Origin: Advenella faeciporci
Lineage (GTDB): Bacteria > Pseudomonadota > Gammaproteobacteria > Burkholderiales > Burkholderiaceae_B
NCBI RefSeq assembly: GCF_014652395.1
Contig: NZ_BMYS01000007.1
Location: 59,266-123,265, forward strand
DNA: 64,000 bases
Reading direction: 5' to 3'
Shown: in pieces, positions 46,729-56,066 of the stretch
Position numbering within the stretch: the first letter of the stretch is position 1
How the letters are laid out: the number at the start of each line of letters is the position of its first letter
The notes under the pieces: model-generated
The model's database searches: none
What the model was told of the DNA's origin: nothing
The model's input: the letters and a program-made list of their open reading frames with translations, nothing else
Position numbers and translations under genes: made by a program

Positions 46729-48102
46729 TTACGATACATTGGCGGGTGTTGCGTTAATGGGGGCTTTTTGGCTTGCGCGCTTTTGTTTGGCCAGCGAGAA
46801 CATATACAGCACCAGAATGCAGCTGGCGGTAATCAGGGCGGGGAAGGCCAGTGCCTTGAAAATGGTCGTGAACTCATAACCCCAGGAAATCATGGTGCCA
46901 CCGGCAAACGCGCCAAAGATGGCACCGCAACGTCCGGCGGCATTGGCCCAGCTAACACCGGTTGCCCGGCATTCGGTGGGATACAAAATGGCAGACAAAG
47001 AGTTGAACCCCACCTGTGCGCCACTAATGCCCACACCGGCACCAAAAATCCCCAGCACCAGCAAAGGAATATTGCTGGTGGAAAAACCAATAAGGGCAAT
47101 GAAACCGGCACCCAGGACATAGCTGGTAATTAACACTTTATAGGGGTTGCGCCTGTCCATCAGGCTGCCCAGGTAAATGGCGCCCAGCGTGCCACCAATC
47201 TGAAAGGCGGCGGTAATCCAGGACGCTTTGGACAGTTCTACGCCAATACTGCCAAGCAGCGTGGGTACCCAGCTTGAGAACAGGTAAATAATCAGGAAAC
47301 TCATGAAGAAGGCCAGCCATAACACCGCTGTTACCATGAAAAGACCGGGCTGGAACAGGGCGGTAACCGCACTTTTGCCGGTTTTGATTTCATCCAGATG
47401 GAAGACGGTATTGGGGTAGGCTTTACCGGTAATTTTGCCCATGAAGGCGGCAATATTCTGGGCGGGCTCGTTTTTGCTGACGCGATAACGGGGAGACTCA
47501 TCCAGGAAGAAGTAAAGCACGATAACCAGCGCCAGCGGCAGCACACCGCCCAGCACCAGAATACCGTGCCAGTCAACCAGGTGCAGCAATTGTGCGGTAA
47601 GAACACCACCCAGGGCCGAGCCCAGCGTGAATCCGCAAAACATAAGGGTAACCAGGGCCGAGCGACGACGGGCGGGCAGGAATTCGGACGTCATGGTAAT
47701 GGCGGTAGGCATGGCACCACCCAGGCCGATGCCGGTTAAAAAGCGCAGTAAGGCCAGGGTTTCCATATTGGGGGAAAAGGCCGAAAGCAGGCTCATGAGG
47801 CCAAAAAAGAAAACGCTGAAGATGAGAATTTTCTTGCGGCCCAGACGGTCAGCCAGCGGGCCAAAGATAATTGCACCAAGGGTCAGGCCAATAAGGCCCG
47901 AAATGAACAGGGGGGTTAGCTGGGGCCTGCTTAAGCCCCAATCGGCAATAATGGCCGGGGCGATAAAACCGATGGCGGCCGTATCAAGGCCATCGGTGGC
48001 AACAATCAAAAAGCACAGCAGGATGGTTTTCCACTGGTAGCGGGAAATGGGGGCATCATCAAGGGCTTTTTGCACACTTAATGATTGGGGCGTATTGGAC
48101 AT
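46729..48102 (-). CDS. MFS aromatic acid:H+ symporter (AAHS family)
   Basis: 457 residues from ATG 48102, which follows CGGAG; the frame opens earlier at 48168. The first span has DGLDTAAIGFIAPAI near 38-52, the D-G-x-D signature of PcaK/BenK-like importers, and GPLADRLGRKKIL is the MFS A-motif. Twelve spans are expected. It imports an aromatic carboxylate such as 4-hydroxybenzoate, gentisate or benzoate. It lies upstream of the isomerase gene on the same strand, 112 nt away. Confidence 0.9.
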   Translation of the reverse strand: MSNTPQSLSVQKALDDAPISRYQWKTILLCFLIVATDGLDTAAIGFIAPAIIADWGLSRPQLTPLFISGLIGLTLGAIIFGPLADRLGRKKILIFSVFFFGLMSLLSAFSPNMETLALLRFLTGIGLGGAMPTAITMTSEFLPARRRSALVTLMFCGFTLGSALGGVLTAQLLHLVDWHGILVLGGVLPLALVIVLYFFLDESPRYRVSKNEPAQNIAAFMGKITGKAYPNTVFHLDEIKTGKSAVTALFQPGLFMVTAVLWLAFFMSFLIIYLFSSWVPTLLGSIGVELSKASWITAAFQIGGTLGAIYLGSLMDRRNPYKVLITSYVLGAGFIALIGFSTSNIPLLVLGIFGAGVGISGAQVGFNSLSAILYPTECRATGVSWANAAGRCGAIFGAFAGGTMISWGYEFTTIFKALAFPALITASCILVLYMFSLAKQKRASQKAPINATPANVS

Positions 48103-48236
48103 TTCAAAGACTCCGGAAAGACAATGCCGGGTCTGTGCAATGTGATGGAGGTTACCCGGCAGTATCATGAAAACAATGCATTTTCATGTATGCGGCCAAT
48201 GTAACCTGATGTGGTCTTGAAAATAAAATGATATTT

Positions 48237-48274
48237 ACGGCTTTGTCATAACTTTTATATTATGACAAAGCCGT
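48237..48274 (-). terminator. Strong hairpin, terminator of the metallopeptidase gene
   Basis: ACGGCTTTGTCATAA (48237-48251) pairs perfectly, 15 bp, with TTATGACAAAGCCGT (48260-48274) around an 8-nt loop, about 20 nt past the stop of the gene at 48294. Confidence 0.75.
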
Positions 48275-48293
48275 AGCGCTGGTTTCCTGGCGC

Positions 48294-49217
48294 TTACCGG
48301 GTGCTGGCAAAGGTATCACACTGAGCAATATTGCCGCTTTCCAGGCCCCGCTTGAACCAGGTCATGCGTTGCTGTGACGTGCCATGGGTAAACGCGTCAG
48401 GAACGACATAACCCTGCTGCTGTTTTTGCAGGCGGTCATCGCCCACGGCGGCTGCCGCATTCATGGCCTCTTCAATATCGCCGGGTTCAATAATGTCCCC
48501 CTGGCGGCGTAACTGGTTGGCCCAAATGCCGGCCAGGCAATCGGCCTGCAGCTCGGAGAGGACGGAAATGGCGTTGGCCTGACGCTGGTTGCCACGGCTA
48601 CGCACCTGGTCTACCTGATCCAGAATGCCCAGGCGGTTTTGCACATGATGGCCAATTTCGTGGGCAATCACATAGCCTTGGGCAAAGTCGCCATGCGCCC
48701 CCAGGCGTTGGCCCATTTCCCTGAAAAAGCTTAAATCCAGGTACACTTTTTCATCGGCCGGACAATAAAAAGGGCCCATCGCCGCCTGGCCCAGGCCACA
48801 GGCACTGCGTGTGGCCCCGCTGTATAACACCAGCTTGGGTTCGGGGTAGGCCCCCCATTGCTGTTGCTGGAATATCCTGCCCCAGGCGTCTTCGGTGGTT
48901 TTAAGCACCTTGGCCACAAATTTGCTTTCAGCATCGCTAATGCCTGGGGTTGAGCCTTGTGAATAGGTGGTTTCTTCATATTGTGAGGGGGCGTCGGAAC
49001 CGGTCATTTGCAGCAGCAGGTTGGGATCCACCCCAAAATACATGGCAACCAGGATAAGCACGATGGTTCCCAGGCCAAATTTCTTGCCACCACCGCCACC
49101 ACCTCTTCCTCCCCCGAACATGCCGCCACCACGGCCAAACATGCCACCGCCCATTCCCGTGCGGCTGCCACGACGGTCTTCTATGTTTTTACTTTCGTCT
49201 GACCCATCCAAGCGCAT
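48294..49217 (-). CDS. ypfJ: Neutral zinc metallopeptidase (YpfJ family)
   Basis: 307 residues. A charged opening (ESKNIEDRRG) and a Gly/Arg-rich segment are followed by one membrane span near 52-65. A catalytic domain follows, with HEIGHHVQN near 186 (HExxH) and a conserved Asp/Glu-rich helix ELQADCLAGIWA near 223, both typical of the YpfJ family. The start follows AAGGAAAA. It is probably anchored with the peptidase domain in the periplasm. Substrates are unknown. Confidence 0.92.
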   Translation of the reverse strand: MRLDGSDESKNIEDRRGSRTGMGGGMFGRGGGMFGGGRGGGGGGKKFGLGTIVLILVAMYFGVDPNLLLQMTGSDAPSQYEETTYSQGSTPGISDAESKFVAKVLKTTEDAWGRIFQQQQWGAYPEPKLVLYSGATRSACGLGQAAMGPFYCPADEKVYLDLSFFREMGQRLGAHGDFAQGYVIAHEIGHHVQNRLGILDQVDQVRSRGNQRQANAISVLSELQADCLAGIWANQLRRQGDIIEPGDIEEAMNAAAAVGDDRLQKQQQGYVVPDAFTHGTSQQRMTWFKRGLESGNIAQCDTFASTR

Positions 49218-49507
49218 TGTATTTTCCTTGAAACCATGGTTGCCGTACTGTACCGCTGTACAAAAGTTTTTGCCCCATTTTAAACATAATCAGGGCAAGT
49301 CCCTTATTCCGGGTGTAAACGATTGCAAGTTTTGCGTTCTTGCAACGAAGTCTTTTTTTCACTTAACAAGTCTGCCAACAACTTGCTGGTAAAATGGGGA
49401 TCAAAGCAGGATGTTGCATTAATTATTCTCATTAATGGGCGCAATGACTGTGATGGCGTGTTTTACCTGCCCGTTTCGGGCCTTATGGAATTTCTGGAGT
49501 CGTTTTT

Positions 49508-50152
49508 GTGGATTTTGGCCAAATAGTTCAATCAATCACCGTTTATGCGCTGCCCTTGCTGTTTGCAATTACCTTGCATGAGGCAGCCCATGGTTATGCC
49601 GCCCGGAAGTTTGGCGACCAGACCGCATTTATGCTGGGGCGAATCAGCTTGAACCCGGCCAAACATATTGATCCTGTGGGCACTATTGTTGTGCCGCTGG
49701 CCATGGCCCTGCTGAACACCGGGTTTATTTTTGGCTGGGCCAAACCGGTACCGGTCAATTTCAACAATTTGCGCAATCCCAAAAAAGACATGATCTGGGT
49801 GGCTGCGGCCGGGCCCGGTGCGAATCTGGTCATGGCTGTTTTCTGGGCCATCATGGCCAGAGTCGCCCTTGAGTTGGGCGGTTTTGGCAGCTTTTGGTGG
49901 CTCATGGCCATCGCGGGCATTCAGGTAAACGTCATTTTAATGGTTTTCAACCTGTTCCCCTTGCTGCCCCTGGATGGCGGACGGGTGCTGTCGGGTTTGC
50001 TGCCGCCAAAGCTGGCCTGGGAATATAATAAAATTGAACCTTACGGCATGTTCATACTCATAGGATTAATAGTAACCGGCTTGCTCACCCCTATTATTTT
50101 TCCAATCATCCAAGTGGTTGTTCAATGGCTGGTTACCCTGTTCATTCTTTAA
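49508..50152 (+). CDS. Site-2 protease-type membrane metalloprotease (M50 family)
   Basis: 214 residues from a GTG start. The zinc site HEAAHGYAA (near 23) and the C-terminal NLFPLLPLDGGRVL (near 148-161) are the M50/site-2 protease signatures, set in about five membrane spans. It lacks the PDZ domain of RseP, so it belongs to the short soluble-loop group like SpoIVFB-type rhomboid-free peptidases. It would cut membrane proteins within the bilayer. The hydrolase gene starts 15 nt downstream. Confidence 0.9.
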   Translation: MDFGQIVQSITVYALPLLFAITLHEAAHGYAARKFGDQTAFMLGRISLNPAKHIDPVGTIVVPLAMALLNTGFIFGWAKPVPVNFNNLRNPKKDMIWVAAAGPGANLVMAVFWAIMARVALELGGFGSFWWLMAIAGIQVNVILMVFNLFPLLPLDGGRVLSGLLPPKLAWEYNKIEPYGMFILIGLIVTGLLTPIIFPIIQVVVQWLVTLFIL

Positions 50153-50167
50153 GGAATAAGCAAAAAC

Positions 50168-51091
50168 ATGACAGTACTCAGGATTGTCAGTTATAACATC
50201 CACAAAGGGAAAACCGCGTTGGGGCGTCGCAGCTCGCTGCTTGAGCTTAGTGCAGGACTCTCGGGCCTGAAGGCGGATCTGGTTTTCCTGCAGGAAATCC
50301 AGGGACGAAATGAAAGGGAACACCATTTGCATGCCCAGCCTGCTTTGTTGGCCGGGCATTTACATATGGAAGTGGCCTACGGCTGCAATGCCATCCGGAA
50401 AAAAACCGATCATGGCAATGCCCTGTTGTCCAAGTATGAAATTATTGATCATGAAAATGAAGATATTTCCGACCATAAACTGGAGCAGCGCGGTGTTTTG
50501 CATGCCCGGGTAAAGGTTGGGGGCCATCGCGTACACTGTTTTGTGGTGCACCTGGGCCTGTTCCATGGCAGCCGGATTCGTCAGGTCGCGGCCATTATCG
50601 AACGCATCAAGCGCTTGGTGCCCGAAGATGAACCCTTGATTATTGCCGGTGACTTCAACGACTGGAATGAAAAACTGGCGCCTTTTTTTGCCAAAGAGCT
50701 GGGCGTGCATGAGGTATTTGCCCAGACACCGCTGCGGCTTGATGACGAACTGCCCCGAATGAAGGTGTCATTCAAGCGCCTTTGGGATACCTTCAGTTTC
50801 AGGAAGCTGATGGAGACCGAGAAAAAGCTGCGCTACCAGCGAATTAAAATCCCCGAGATTTCCCTGAAAACCCTGCCCAAGGTGCTTAAGCACCTGCAGG
50901 ACCCGAACGAATTGCCACCCCCCCGTACGTTCCCGGCAGCCTTCCCGTGGTTAAGGCTCGACAGAATGTATCATCGTGGTTTTGAGATCCGTTCGGCCCA
51001 GGTGTTAAAAGGCAGGCCCTGGAACAAAATATCCGACCATGCACCTATCTGCGTGGAGCTGGCGTTGGTGAAACCCCAGGCTGCGGCTTGA
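50168..51091 (+). CDS. Endonuclease/exonuclease/phosphatase family protein
   Basis: 307 residues of the EEP fold: SYNIHKGK near 8 (Asn and metal site), FLQEIQGR near 41 (Glu), IIAGDFNDWNEK near 158 (Asp, Asn), RLDRMYHRG near 260 and SDHAPICVEL near 290 (Asp, His). It hydrolyses phosphodiester bonds in nucleic acids or lipids. In related genomes such a gene often precedes cardiolipin synthase; none is here. An insertion with repeated Lys lies near 225-245. It probably forms an operon with the M50 gene. Confidence 0.88.
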   Translation: MTVLRIVSYNIHKGKTALGRRSSLLELSAGLSGLKADLVFLQEIQGRNEREHHLHAQPALLAGHLHMEVAYGCNAIRKKTDHGNALLSKYEIIDHENEDISDHKLEQRGVLHARVKVGGHRVHCFVVHLGLFHGSRIRQVAAIIERIKRLVPEDEPLIIAGDFNDWNEKLAPFFAKELGVHEVFAQTPLRLDDELPRMKVSFKRLWDTFSFRKLMETEKKLRYQRIKIPEISLKTLPKVLKHLQDPNELPPPRTFPAAFPWLRLDRMYHRGFEIRSAQVLKGRPWNKISDHAPICVELALVKPQAAA

Positions 51092-51155
51092 GGCTGTCTG
51101 GACTTAAGCGACCACCCCGGCAGGGGCTTTGTTTAAGACTGCCAAGTGTTCCGCA

Positions 51156-51434
51156 ACCACCCCGGCGCTTCGCGCCACCCCTCCAGGGGAGGGGAATTGT
51201 TTGGGGCTTCGTTAGGTGGTTTGGTTGGGCCAGAACCACCCCGGCGCTTTGCGCCACCCCTCCGAGGGAGGGGAATTGTTTGGGGCTTCGTTAGGCGGTT
51301 TGGTTGGGCCAGAACCACCCCGGCGCTTTGCGCCACCCCTCCATGGGAGGGGAATTGTTTGGGGCTTCGTTAGGCGGTTTGGTTGGGCCAGAACCACCCC
51401 GGCGCTTTGCGCCACCCCTCCGCAGGAGGGGAAT
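51156..51434. repeat. 79-bp tandem repeat, three full units and a partial
   Basis: Units start at 51156, 51235, 51314 and 51393, all exactly 79 nt apart. The core is the same as at 36658 (ACCACCCCGGCGC..., two hairpins), with the T/G-rich linker GTTTGGGGCTTCGTTAGG. The last unit keeps only the core and passes into the dispersed repeat at 51427. Confidence 0.88.
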
Positions 51435-51515
51435 GTGTAGCACAGACGTTTCCACGAAGAAGGTAAATTCCCCTCCTGCGGAGGGGTGGCAGGCAAAGCC
51501 TGACGGGGTGGTTGC
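51427..51515. repeat. Dispersed GC-rich repeat, second copy of 24752-24840
   Basis: 89 nt with 6 mismatches to 24752-24840. Its second half is a reverse-orientation core unit (CCCCTCCTGCGGAGGGG, then GGCAAAGCCTGACGGGGTGG), so the array and this copy face each other. Confidence 0.8.
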
Positions 51516-51568
51516 GGAACACTTGGCAGCCTCAAACGAAGCACCGGAGCGGATCCGCAACCACCCGT

Positions 51569-52093
51569 TTAGCGTTTATCATCCTGATGAATATCCAGCG
51601 CTTCAAGAAAGCGTGACACCATATTGTAGGCACCAATGGTGGCGGTCAGTTCCACCAACTGCTGGTTGCCATAATGCTTGCGTATGGCCTCAAAAACCTC
51701 CCCGGGTACCTGAATCTGCCGGGTCATTGAATCGGTGTAGGCCAGCACGGCGCGGGTTTTTTCATCAAACAGATCGCTGCTTTCCCAGTTGTCCAGTGCA
51801 TCAAGCTGGGCCTGGGTGACTCCCTCTTTCAGGGCAATGGGGGCGTGCTGGTCTGCTTCGTAGGGGGCGCCATTCAATACCGCCACCCGCATGATAATCA
51901 ATTCACGGATATCGCCGGGCAGGCTGCTTTTCTGGCGTACCGCGGTCAGGTAATCCAACCAGCCCTGGGCAATGGCGGGGCTGTGCAACAGCATTTGGTA
52001 TAAATGAATCACGCTGCCACGTTCGGCCACAATCTGGTCTACCAGGGGTTTGGTTTGTGGGGTGGTTAAATCGGCATAAGGTAAACGTGCCAT
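51569..52093 (-). CDS. Carboxymuconolactone decarboxylase-like (AhpD fold) protein
   Basis: 174 residues, all helical. LRIREL-like segment GDIRELIIMRVAVLNGAPYEADQHAPIA near 60-87 has the ExxxH-type His and the Glu of the carboxymuconolactone decarboxylase fold; the usual CxxC of AhpD is not seen. Such proteins act as decarboxylases or peroxidases, often unassigned. The start follows AGGAG. It is co-directional with and downstream of the aminotransferase gene, 82 nt away. Confidence 0.8.
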   Translation of the reverse strand: MARLPYADLTTPQTKPLVDQIVAERGSVIHLYQMLLHSPAIAQGWLDYLTAVRQKSSLPGDIRELIIMRVAVLNGAPYEADQHAPIALKEGVTQAQLDALDNWESSDLFDEKTRAVLAYTDSMTRQIQVPGEVFEAIRKHYGNQQLVELTATIGAYNMVSRFLEALDIHQDDKR

Positions 52094-52175
52094 TAAATTG
52101 CATCTCCTGTTGTTTTGTACATGATTTAATAGGTGGTTTCTCCCGGAGGAAAAACGGGGGCCGGGTTAATTCATC

Positions 52176-53495
52176 TTATAAAACCTGCGATACCGTATCG
52201 CTTAGCCGGCCCACAATATCGCTAATGTCTGCTTCGGTGCAAATAAAGGGCGGTGCCAGCAAAATGTGATCACCCAGGCGTCCGTCGATGGTGCCGCCCA
52301 TGGGATAAACCAGCAGGCCGTTTTCCTTGGCCTGTGCCTTGATTCGGGCATGGGTTTTAAGCGCCGGATCCAGGGGTTTTTTGCTTTCCCGGTCTTGCAC
52401 CAGTTCAATGCCCACAAACAGCCCGCGCCCGCGAATGTCGCCAATATGCGGATGGTTGGCAAAGGTCTGGTGCAATTCGCCGCGCAGTTGTTCGCCACGC
52501 TGTAGCACATTGGCCAGCAGGTTTTGTTCCTGAATGGTTTTTTGAACGGCCAGCGAAGCGGCGCAGGCGGTGGCGTGACCAATATAGGTATGGCCATGCT
52601 GGAAAAAACCGCTGCCATTAACAATCACATCGTAGATTTTATCGGTGCACAGGGTGGCGCCAATGGGTTGGTAGCCGGCCCCCAGGCCTTTGGCAATGGT
52701 AATAATATCGGGTACCACACCGTCTTCTTCGCAGGCAAACAGGTGGCCGGTGCGGCCCATACCCGACATGACCTCATCAAGAATCAGCAAAACGCCGTAT
52801 TTATCGCAAACCGCGCGGATTTTCTGAAGATAGGTTTTTACCGGTGGCACGGCACCGGCAGTAGCGCCCACCACGGTTTCGGCCACAAAAGCGGCCACGG
52901 TGGAAGGCCCCAATTCAAGAATCTTGTCTTCCAGTTCCCGGGCCAGGCGAGAGGCGTATTGCTCTTCGGACTCGCTGGAAAGCTGGTCACGATAGGCATA
53001 ACAGGGAGAAACGTGATGCGCCTCTATGAGCAGGGGTAAAAACGGCTGGCGTCGCCAGGCGTTGCCGCCAATCGCCAGGGCGCCCAGCGTATTGCCGTGA
53101 TAGCTTTGGCGGCGGGCAATAAAATGCCTGCGTTCGGTTTGGTCAATTTCCACAAAATACTGGCGCGCCAGCTTCATGGCCGCTTCCACCGCTTCTGAAC
53201 CGCCCGACACAAAATACACATGATTCAGATTGCCCGGCGCTTTTTTTTGCAGAAAATCGGCCAGGTCTTCCGCCACTTGTGTGGTAAAAAATGAAGTATG
53301 TGCGTAGGCAATGGTATCAAGCTGGTGCTTGATGGCTTCAATGACAGCCGGATGTCCGTGACCCAGGCATGAAACCGCCGCGCCGCCGCAGGCATCGATA
53401 TAACTCTTTCCGTCTGAATCAAAAAGACGGATACCTTTACCGTTTACGGCTGTTTTCAGGGACACTTTGGGGTTACGGTGGAAAACATGGGTCAT
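52176..53495 (-). CDS. Class III (PLP) aminotransferase
   Basis: 439 residues of the class III family. SGGSEAVEAAMKLARQYF near 95-112 binds phosphate, LILDEVMSGMGRTG near 240 has the PLP-contacting Asp, and ITIAKGLGAGYQPIGA near 270 gives the Schiff-base Lys. Substrates of this group include omega-amino acids, diamines and GABA-like compounds; which one it uses is not clear. The frame is intact. Confidence 0.92.
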   Translation of the reverse strand: MTHVFHRNPKVSLKTAVNGKGIRLFDSDGKSYIDACGGAAVSCLGHGHPAVIEAIKHQLDTIAYAHTSFFTTQVAEDLADFLQKKAPGNLNHVYFVSGGSEAVEAAMKLARQYFVEIDQTERRHFIARRQSYHGNTLGALAIGGNAWRRQPFLPLLIEAHHVSPCYAYRDQLSSESEEQYASRLARELEDKILELGPSTVAAFVAETVVGATAGAVPPVKTYLQKIRAVCDKYGVLLILDEVMSGMGRTGHLFACEEDGVVPDIITIAKGLGAGYQPIGATLCTDKIYDVIVNGSGFFQHGHTYIGHATACAASLAVQKTIQEQNLLANVLQRGEQLRGELHQTFANHPHIGDIRGRGLFVGIELVQDRESKKPLDPALKTHARIKAQAKENGLLVYPMGGTIDGRLGDHILLAPPFICTEADISDIVGRLSDTVSQVL

Positions 53496-53726
53496 TTTTC
53501 CGGGCTCCGGGTAAATCCCTGTATATATGAGGGACAGGGAAGATAAAAATAAGCAAATACGGGCCGTGTGGCCTGAATTTGCCGGTTCGGTGCAACGCTG
53601 TATAGCTGTCCGACTATTCTATACCGTAAGTGAAAATTTCAAAACTCCAAATATTAAAGTAAAATGCAGGCATCATGTGTGGCCATAACCAGCAAAGGTG
53701 TTCCGTTTACTTCAACCAAAAATAAT

Positions 53727-54680
53727 ATGACAACAAAAATTCTTATTGTGCGCTCTTCTTCGCTGGGCGATCTGGTACACATGCTACCGGCCATTTCCGA
53801 TATTGCCAAACATGTTCCTGGTGCCCAAATAGACTGGGTTGCCGAAGAGGCCTTTGCTGAAATTCCCGCCTGGCATCCTGCGGTGCATGAGGTTATCAAG
53901 GTGGCTCACCGTCGCTGGCGCAAAACCTGGTGGTCGGCGCCTACCCGGCAGGAAAGGGCCGCGCTTAAGCGTAAACTTAAAAGCACCCGGTACGATATTG
54001 TGCTGGACATGCAGGCGCTGATGAAATCCGCCTGGATTGTCCGCCAGGCCAAAGGGGTCAAACATGGGCTTGACTGGAAGTCCGCCCGGGAATCCATGGC
54101 CTCCCTGTTTTATGACGTCAGGCATACCGTGGCTTTCTGGCAGCCTGCGGTTACCCGTCAACGCATGCTGGCAGCAGCTGCCTTCAACTACCAGTACGAA
54201 GGCGAGCCCGATTTTGGCCTGCAGAAATTTACCGATGGCGTTGCCATACAGGATTACGCAGTTATCATGCCCTCGGCCAGCCGCGAAGACAAACTGTGGC
54301 CCGAAGCCGACTGGCATGCCGTCTTCCGTGAATTGAATGCCGCCGGCCTGCGCCTGAAGTTGCTGGCCGGCAATGAAAAAGAAACCGAACGCGCCCGGGC
54401 ACTGGTACGTGACTTTCCCGATGCCGAGATTTTGCCCCGCATGTCCCTGACCGATGTTGCCCGTGTTATTGCGCCTGCCCGCATGATGATCGGGCTTGAT
54501 AGCGGCCTGACGCATTTGTCTGCCGCGCTGGGTCGGCCCACGATTGGCATTTACAGCGCTTCCACCCCGGTCAGAACACCGCTGGTAGGCGCAGCCTTTA
54601 CGGCCAGTCTGGGTGACCGGGGCATTCCACCCACACGGGAAATGGTGTTATCAAAACTGAAACAGGCACTGGCAAGCTAA
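53727..54680 (+). CDS. waaC: LPS heptosyltransferase I
   Basis: About 318 residues from ATG 53727; the frame opens at 53664 but the fold starts at TKILIVRSSSLGDLVHMLPA. This N-terminal strand with the GDLVH catalytic Asp, and the C-terminal GLDSGLTHLSAALGRPTIGIYSAS near 270-293, are typical of family 9 glycosyltransferases. It adds the first heptose to Kdo in the inner core at the cytoplasmic face. waaA follows by 2 nt, so the two are co-transcribed. Confidence 0.95.
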   Translation: MTTKILIVRSSSLGDLVHMLPAISDIAKHVPGAQIDWVAEEAFAEIPAWHPAVHEVIKVAHRRWRKTWWSAPTRQERAALKRKLKSTRYDIVLDMQALMKSAWIVRQAKGVKHGLDWKSARESMASLFYDVRHTVAFWQPAVTRQRMLAAAAFNYQYEGEPDFGLQKFTDGVAIQDYAVIMPSASREDKLWPEADWHAVFRELNAAGLRLKLLAGNEKETERARALVRDFPDAEILPRMSLTDVARVIAPARMMIGLDSGLTHLSAALGRPTIGIYSASTPVRTPLVGAAFTASLGDRGIPPTREMVLSKLKQALAS

Positions 54681-54682
54681 GC

Positions 54683-56044
54683 ATGAACCGATTCTTCTAT
54701 ACCAACACGCTGCGTCTGATTGCACCCATTGCCCTATGGCTGCTAGAACGTCGTGCCCGCAAGGCGGGCGGGAAATGGGACATTCGCGGCGATGAGCGGT
54801 TTGGCCGTTATCCTCATCCGGCGCCTGCCGGTAGCAGCATTGCCCATGGTGATGATGAAGGCTATGCTGAAACCATTTTCACGTTCAGACGTCCGGTTTG
54901 GGTGCATGCCGTCAGCCTTGGTGAAACCCGGGCCGCGCATCCCCTGATCCAGGCGTTGCTAGACCAGGGTTTTCCGGTTTTGTTAACCCACATGACGGCC
55001 ACCGGCAGGGCGCAGGGCGCCCGTATGTTTGCCGAAGCGATTGGCCAGGGCATGCTATGCCAGGCCTGGGTACCCTATGACTTCCCTGAAGCGGTCAGGG
55101 GCTTTCTGGAACACTGGAAGCCCCGTTGCGGCATTTTGATTGAGCGTGAAATATGGCCCAATATGGTGGCCGAGGCCAATCGCCAGAAAATGCCGCTGAT
55201 TGTGGCCAGTGCCCGGTTTTCCGAATCGGCCTACAAACAGGCCCATTGGCTGGGCAGCGTCATGCGAAATGCCCTGGCCGGGCTGGATCTGGTGCTTACC
55301 CAAAGCCGTGTTGACTCTGCCCGGCTTGATGACCTGGGCGTCAAGCGCATGCAAGTGGTTGGCAACCTGAAATTTGACCTTAACATTTCTTACAGCCAGG
55401 TGCATGCGGGCCAGGTGGTACGCCAGGTTATTAACCGTCAGGTGGTGGCCATTGCCAGCACCCGTGATGGTGAAGAAGAGTACTTTCTCAAGGCCATCAA
55501 GGCCCTGGTCAAAAACCACGAGCGACAAGCCGGGCAAGAGGTGGCGTTACCACCACCCCTGTTCATGATTATTCCCCGCCATCCGCAGCGGTTTCGGGAA
55601 GTGGAAACACTGATTCAGCAAAGCGGCCTTACATACCGTTGCCGCTCGCAAAACCCCATCAATGATGATCTGAAAACCATTGATATCCTCTTGTGTGACA
55701 GCGTTGGGGACATGTTCTTTTATTACGCCATGTCCGACCTGGCGATTGTGGCGGGCAGCTTTGGCGAATATGGCGGTCAAAACCACATCGAGCCCTGTGC
55801 CTTGGGGGTACCGGTTATTGTTGGCCCTCATACTGAAAACTTCCAGCAATCGGTGGAAGACGCCTTGTCTGAAGGAGCCGCCCGGCGTACCCAGAACGAG
55901 GAAGAGGCCATTAAACTGGCCCTTAAAATCCTGAATAATGAAGAACAGCGGCTTGGAATGAGCAAAGCGGCCAAGCAATGGTTATCATTACACGAGGGCG
56001 CCACCGACCGGATCATGAGCGCCCTGAAACCGTATCTTCGTTAG
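54683..56044 (+). CDS. waaA: 3-deoxy-D-manno-octulosonic acid (Kdo) transferase
   Basis: 453 residues, a little longer than E. coli WaaA (425). It starts with a membrane anchor (LRLIAPIALWLLERRARK). VWVHAVSLGETRAAHPLIQAL near 72-92 has the catalytic Glu, and IVAGSFGEYGGQNHIEPCALGVPVI near 355-380 is the donor-binding site. It transfers Kdo from CMP-Kdo to lipid A precursor. A hydrophilic insertion near 275-295 (EVALPPPL) explains the extra length. Confidence 0.96.
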   Translation: MNRFFYTNTLRLIAPIALWLLERRARKAGGKWDIRGDERFGRYPHPAPAGSSIAHGDDEGYAETIFTFRRPVWVHAVSLGETRAAHPLIQALLDQGFPVLLTHMTATGRAQGARMFAEAIGQGMLCQAWVPYDFPEAVRGFLEHWKPRCGILIEREIWPNMVAEANRQKMPLIVASARFSESAYKQAHWLGSVMRNALAGLDLVLTQSRVDSARLDDLGVKRMQVVGNLKFDLNISYSQVHAGQVVRQVINRQVVAIASTRDGEEEYFLKAIKALVKNHERQAGQEVALPPPLFMIIPRHPQRFREVETLIQQSGLTYRCRSQNPINDDLKTIDILLCDSVGDMFFYYAMSDLAIVAGSFGEYGGQNHIEPCALGVPVIVGPHTENFQQSVEDALSEGAARRTQNEEEAIKLALKILNNEEQRLGMSKAAKQWLSLHEGATDRIMSALKPYLR

Positions 56045-56066
56045 CGTCTTACCAGAGTTAGCCATA

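Larger units (their letters stand above)
51092..51568. other. Repeat-filled intergenic region
   Basis: 477 nt without a gene. The ORFs that cross it are artefacts of the 79-bp repeat. It contains a partial core unit near 51111, the tandem array and an inverted unit near 51470-51515. Confidence 0.7.

Noticed and set aside
51088..51544. Several overlapping ORFs in the 79-bp repeats that look alike
   Set aside because: They are repeated because the DNA is repeated; 79 is not a multiple of 3 and no frame has a domain or ribosome site.
53784..54515. 243-codon ORF opposite waaC
   Set aside because: Antisense artefact within a well-conserved glycosyltransferase gene.
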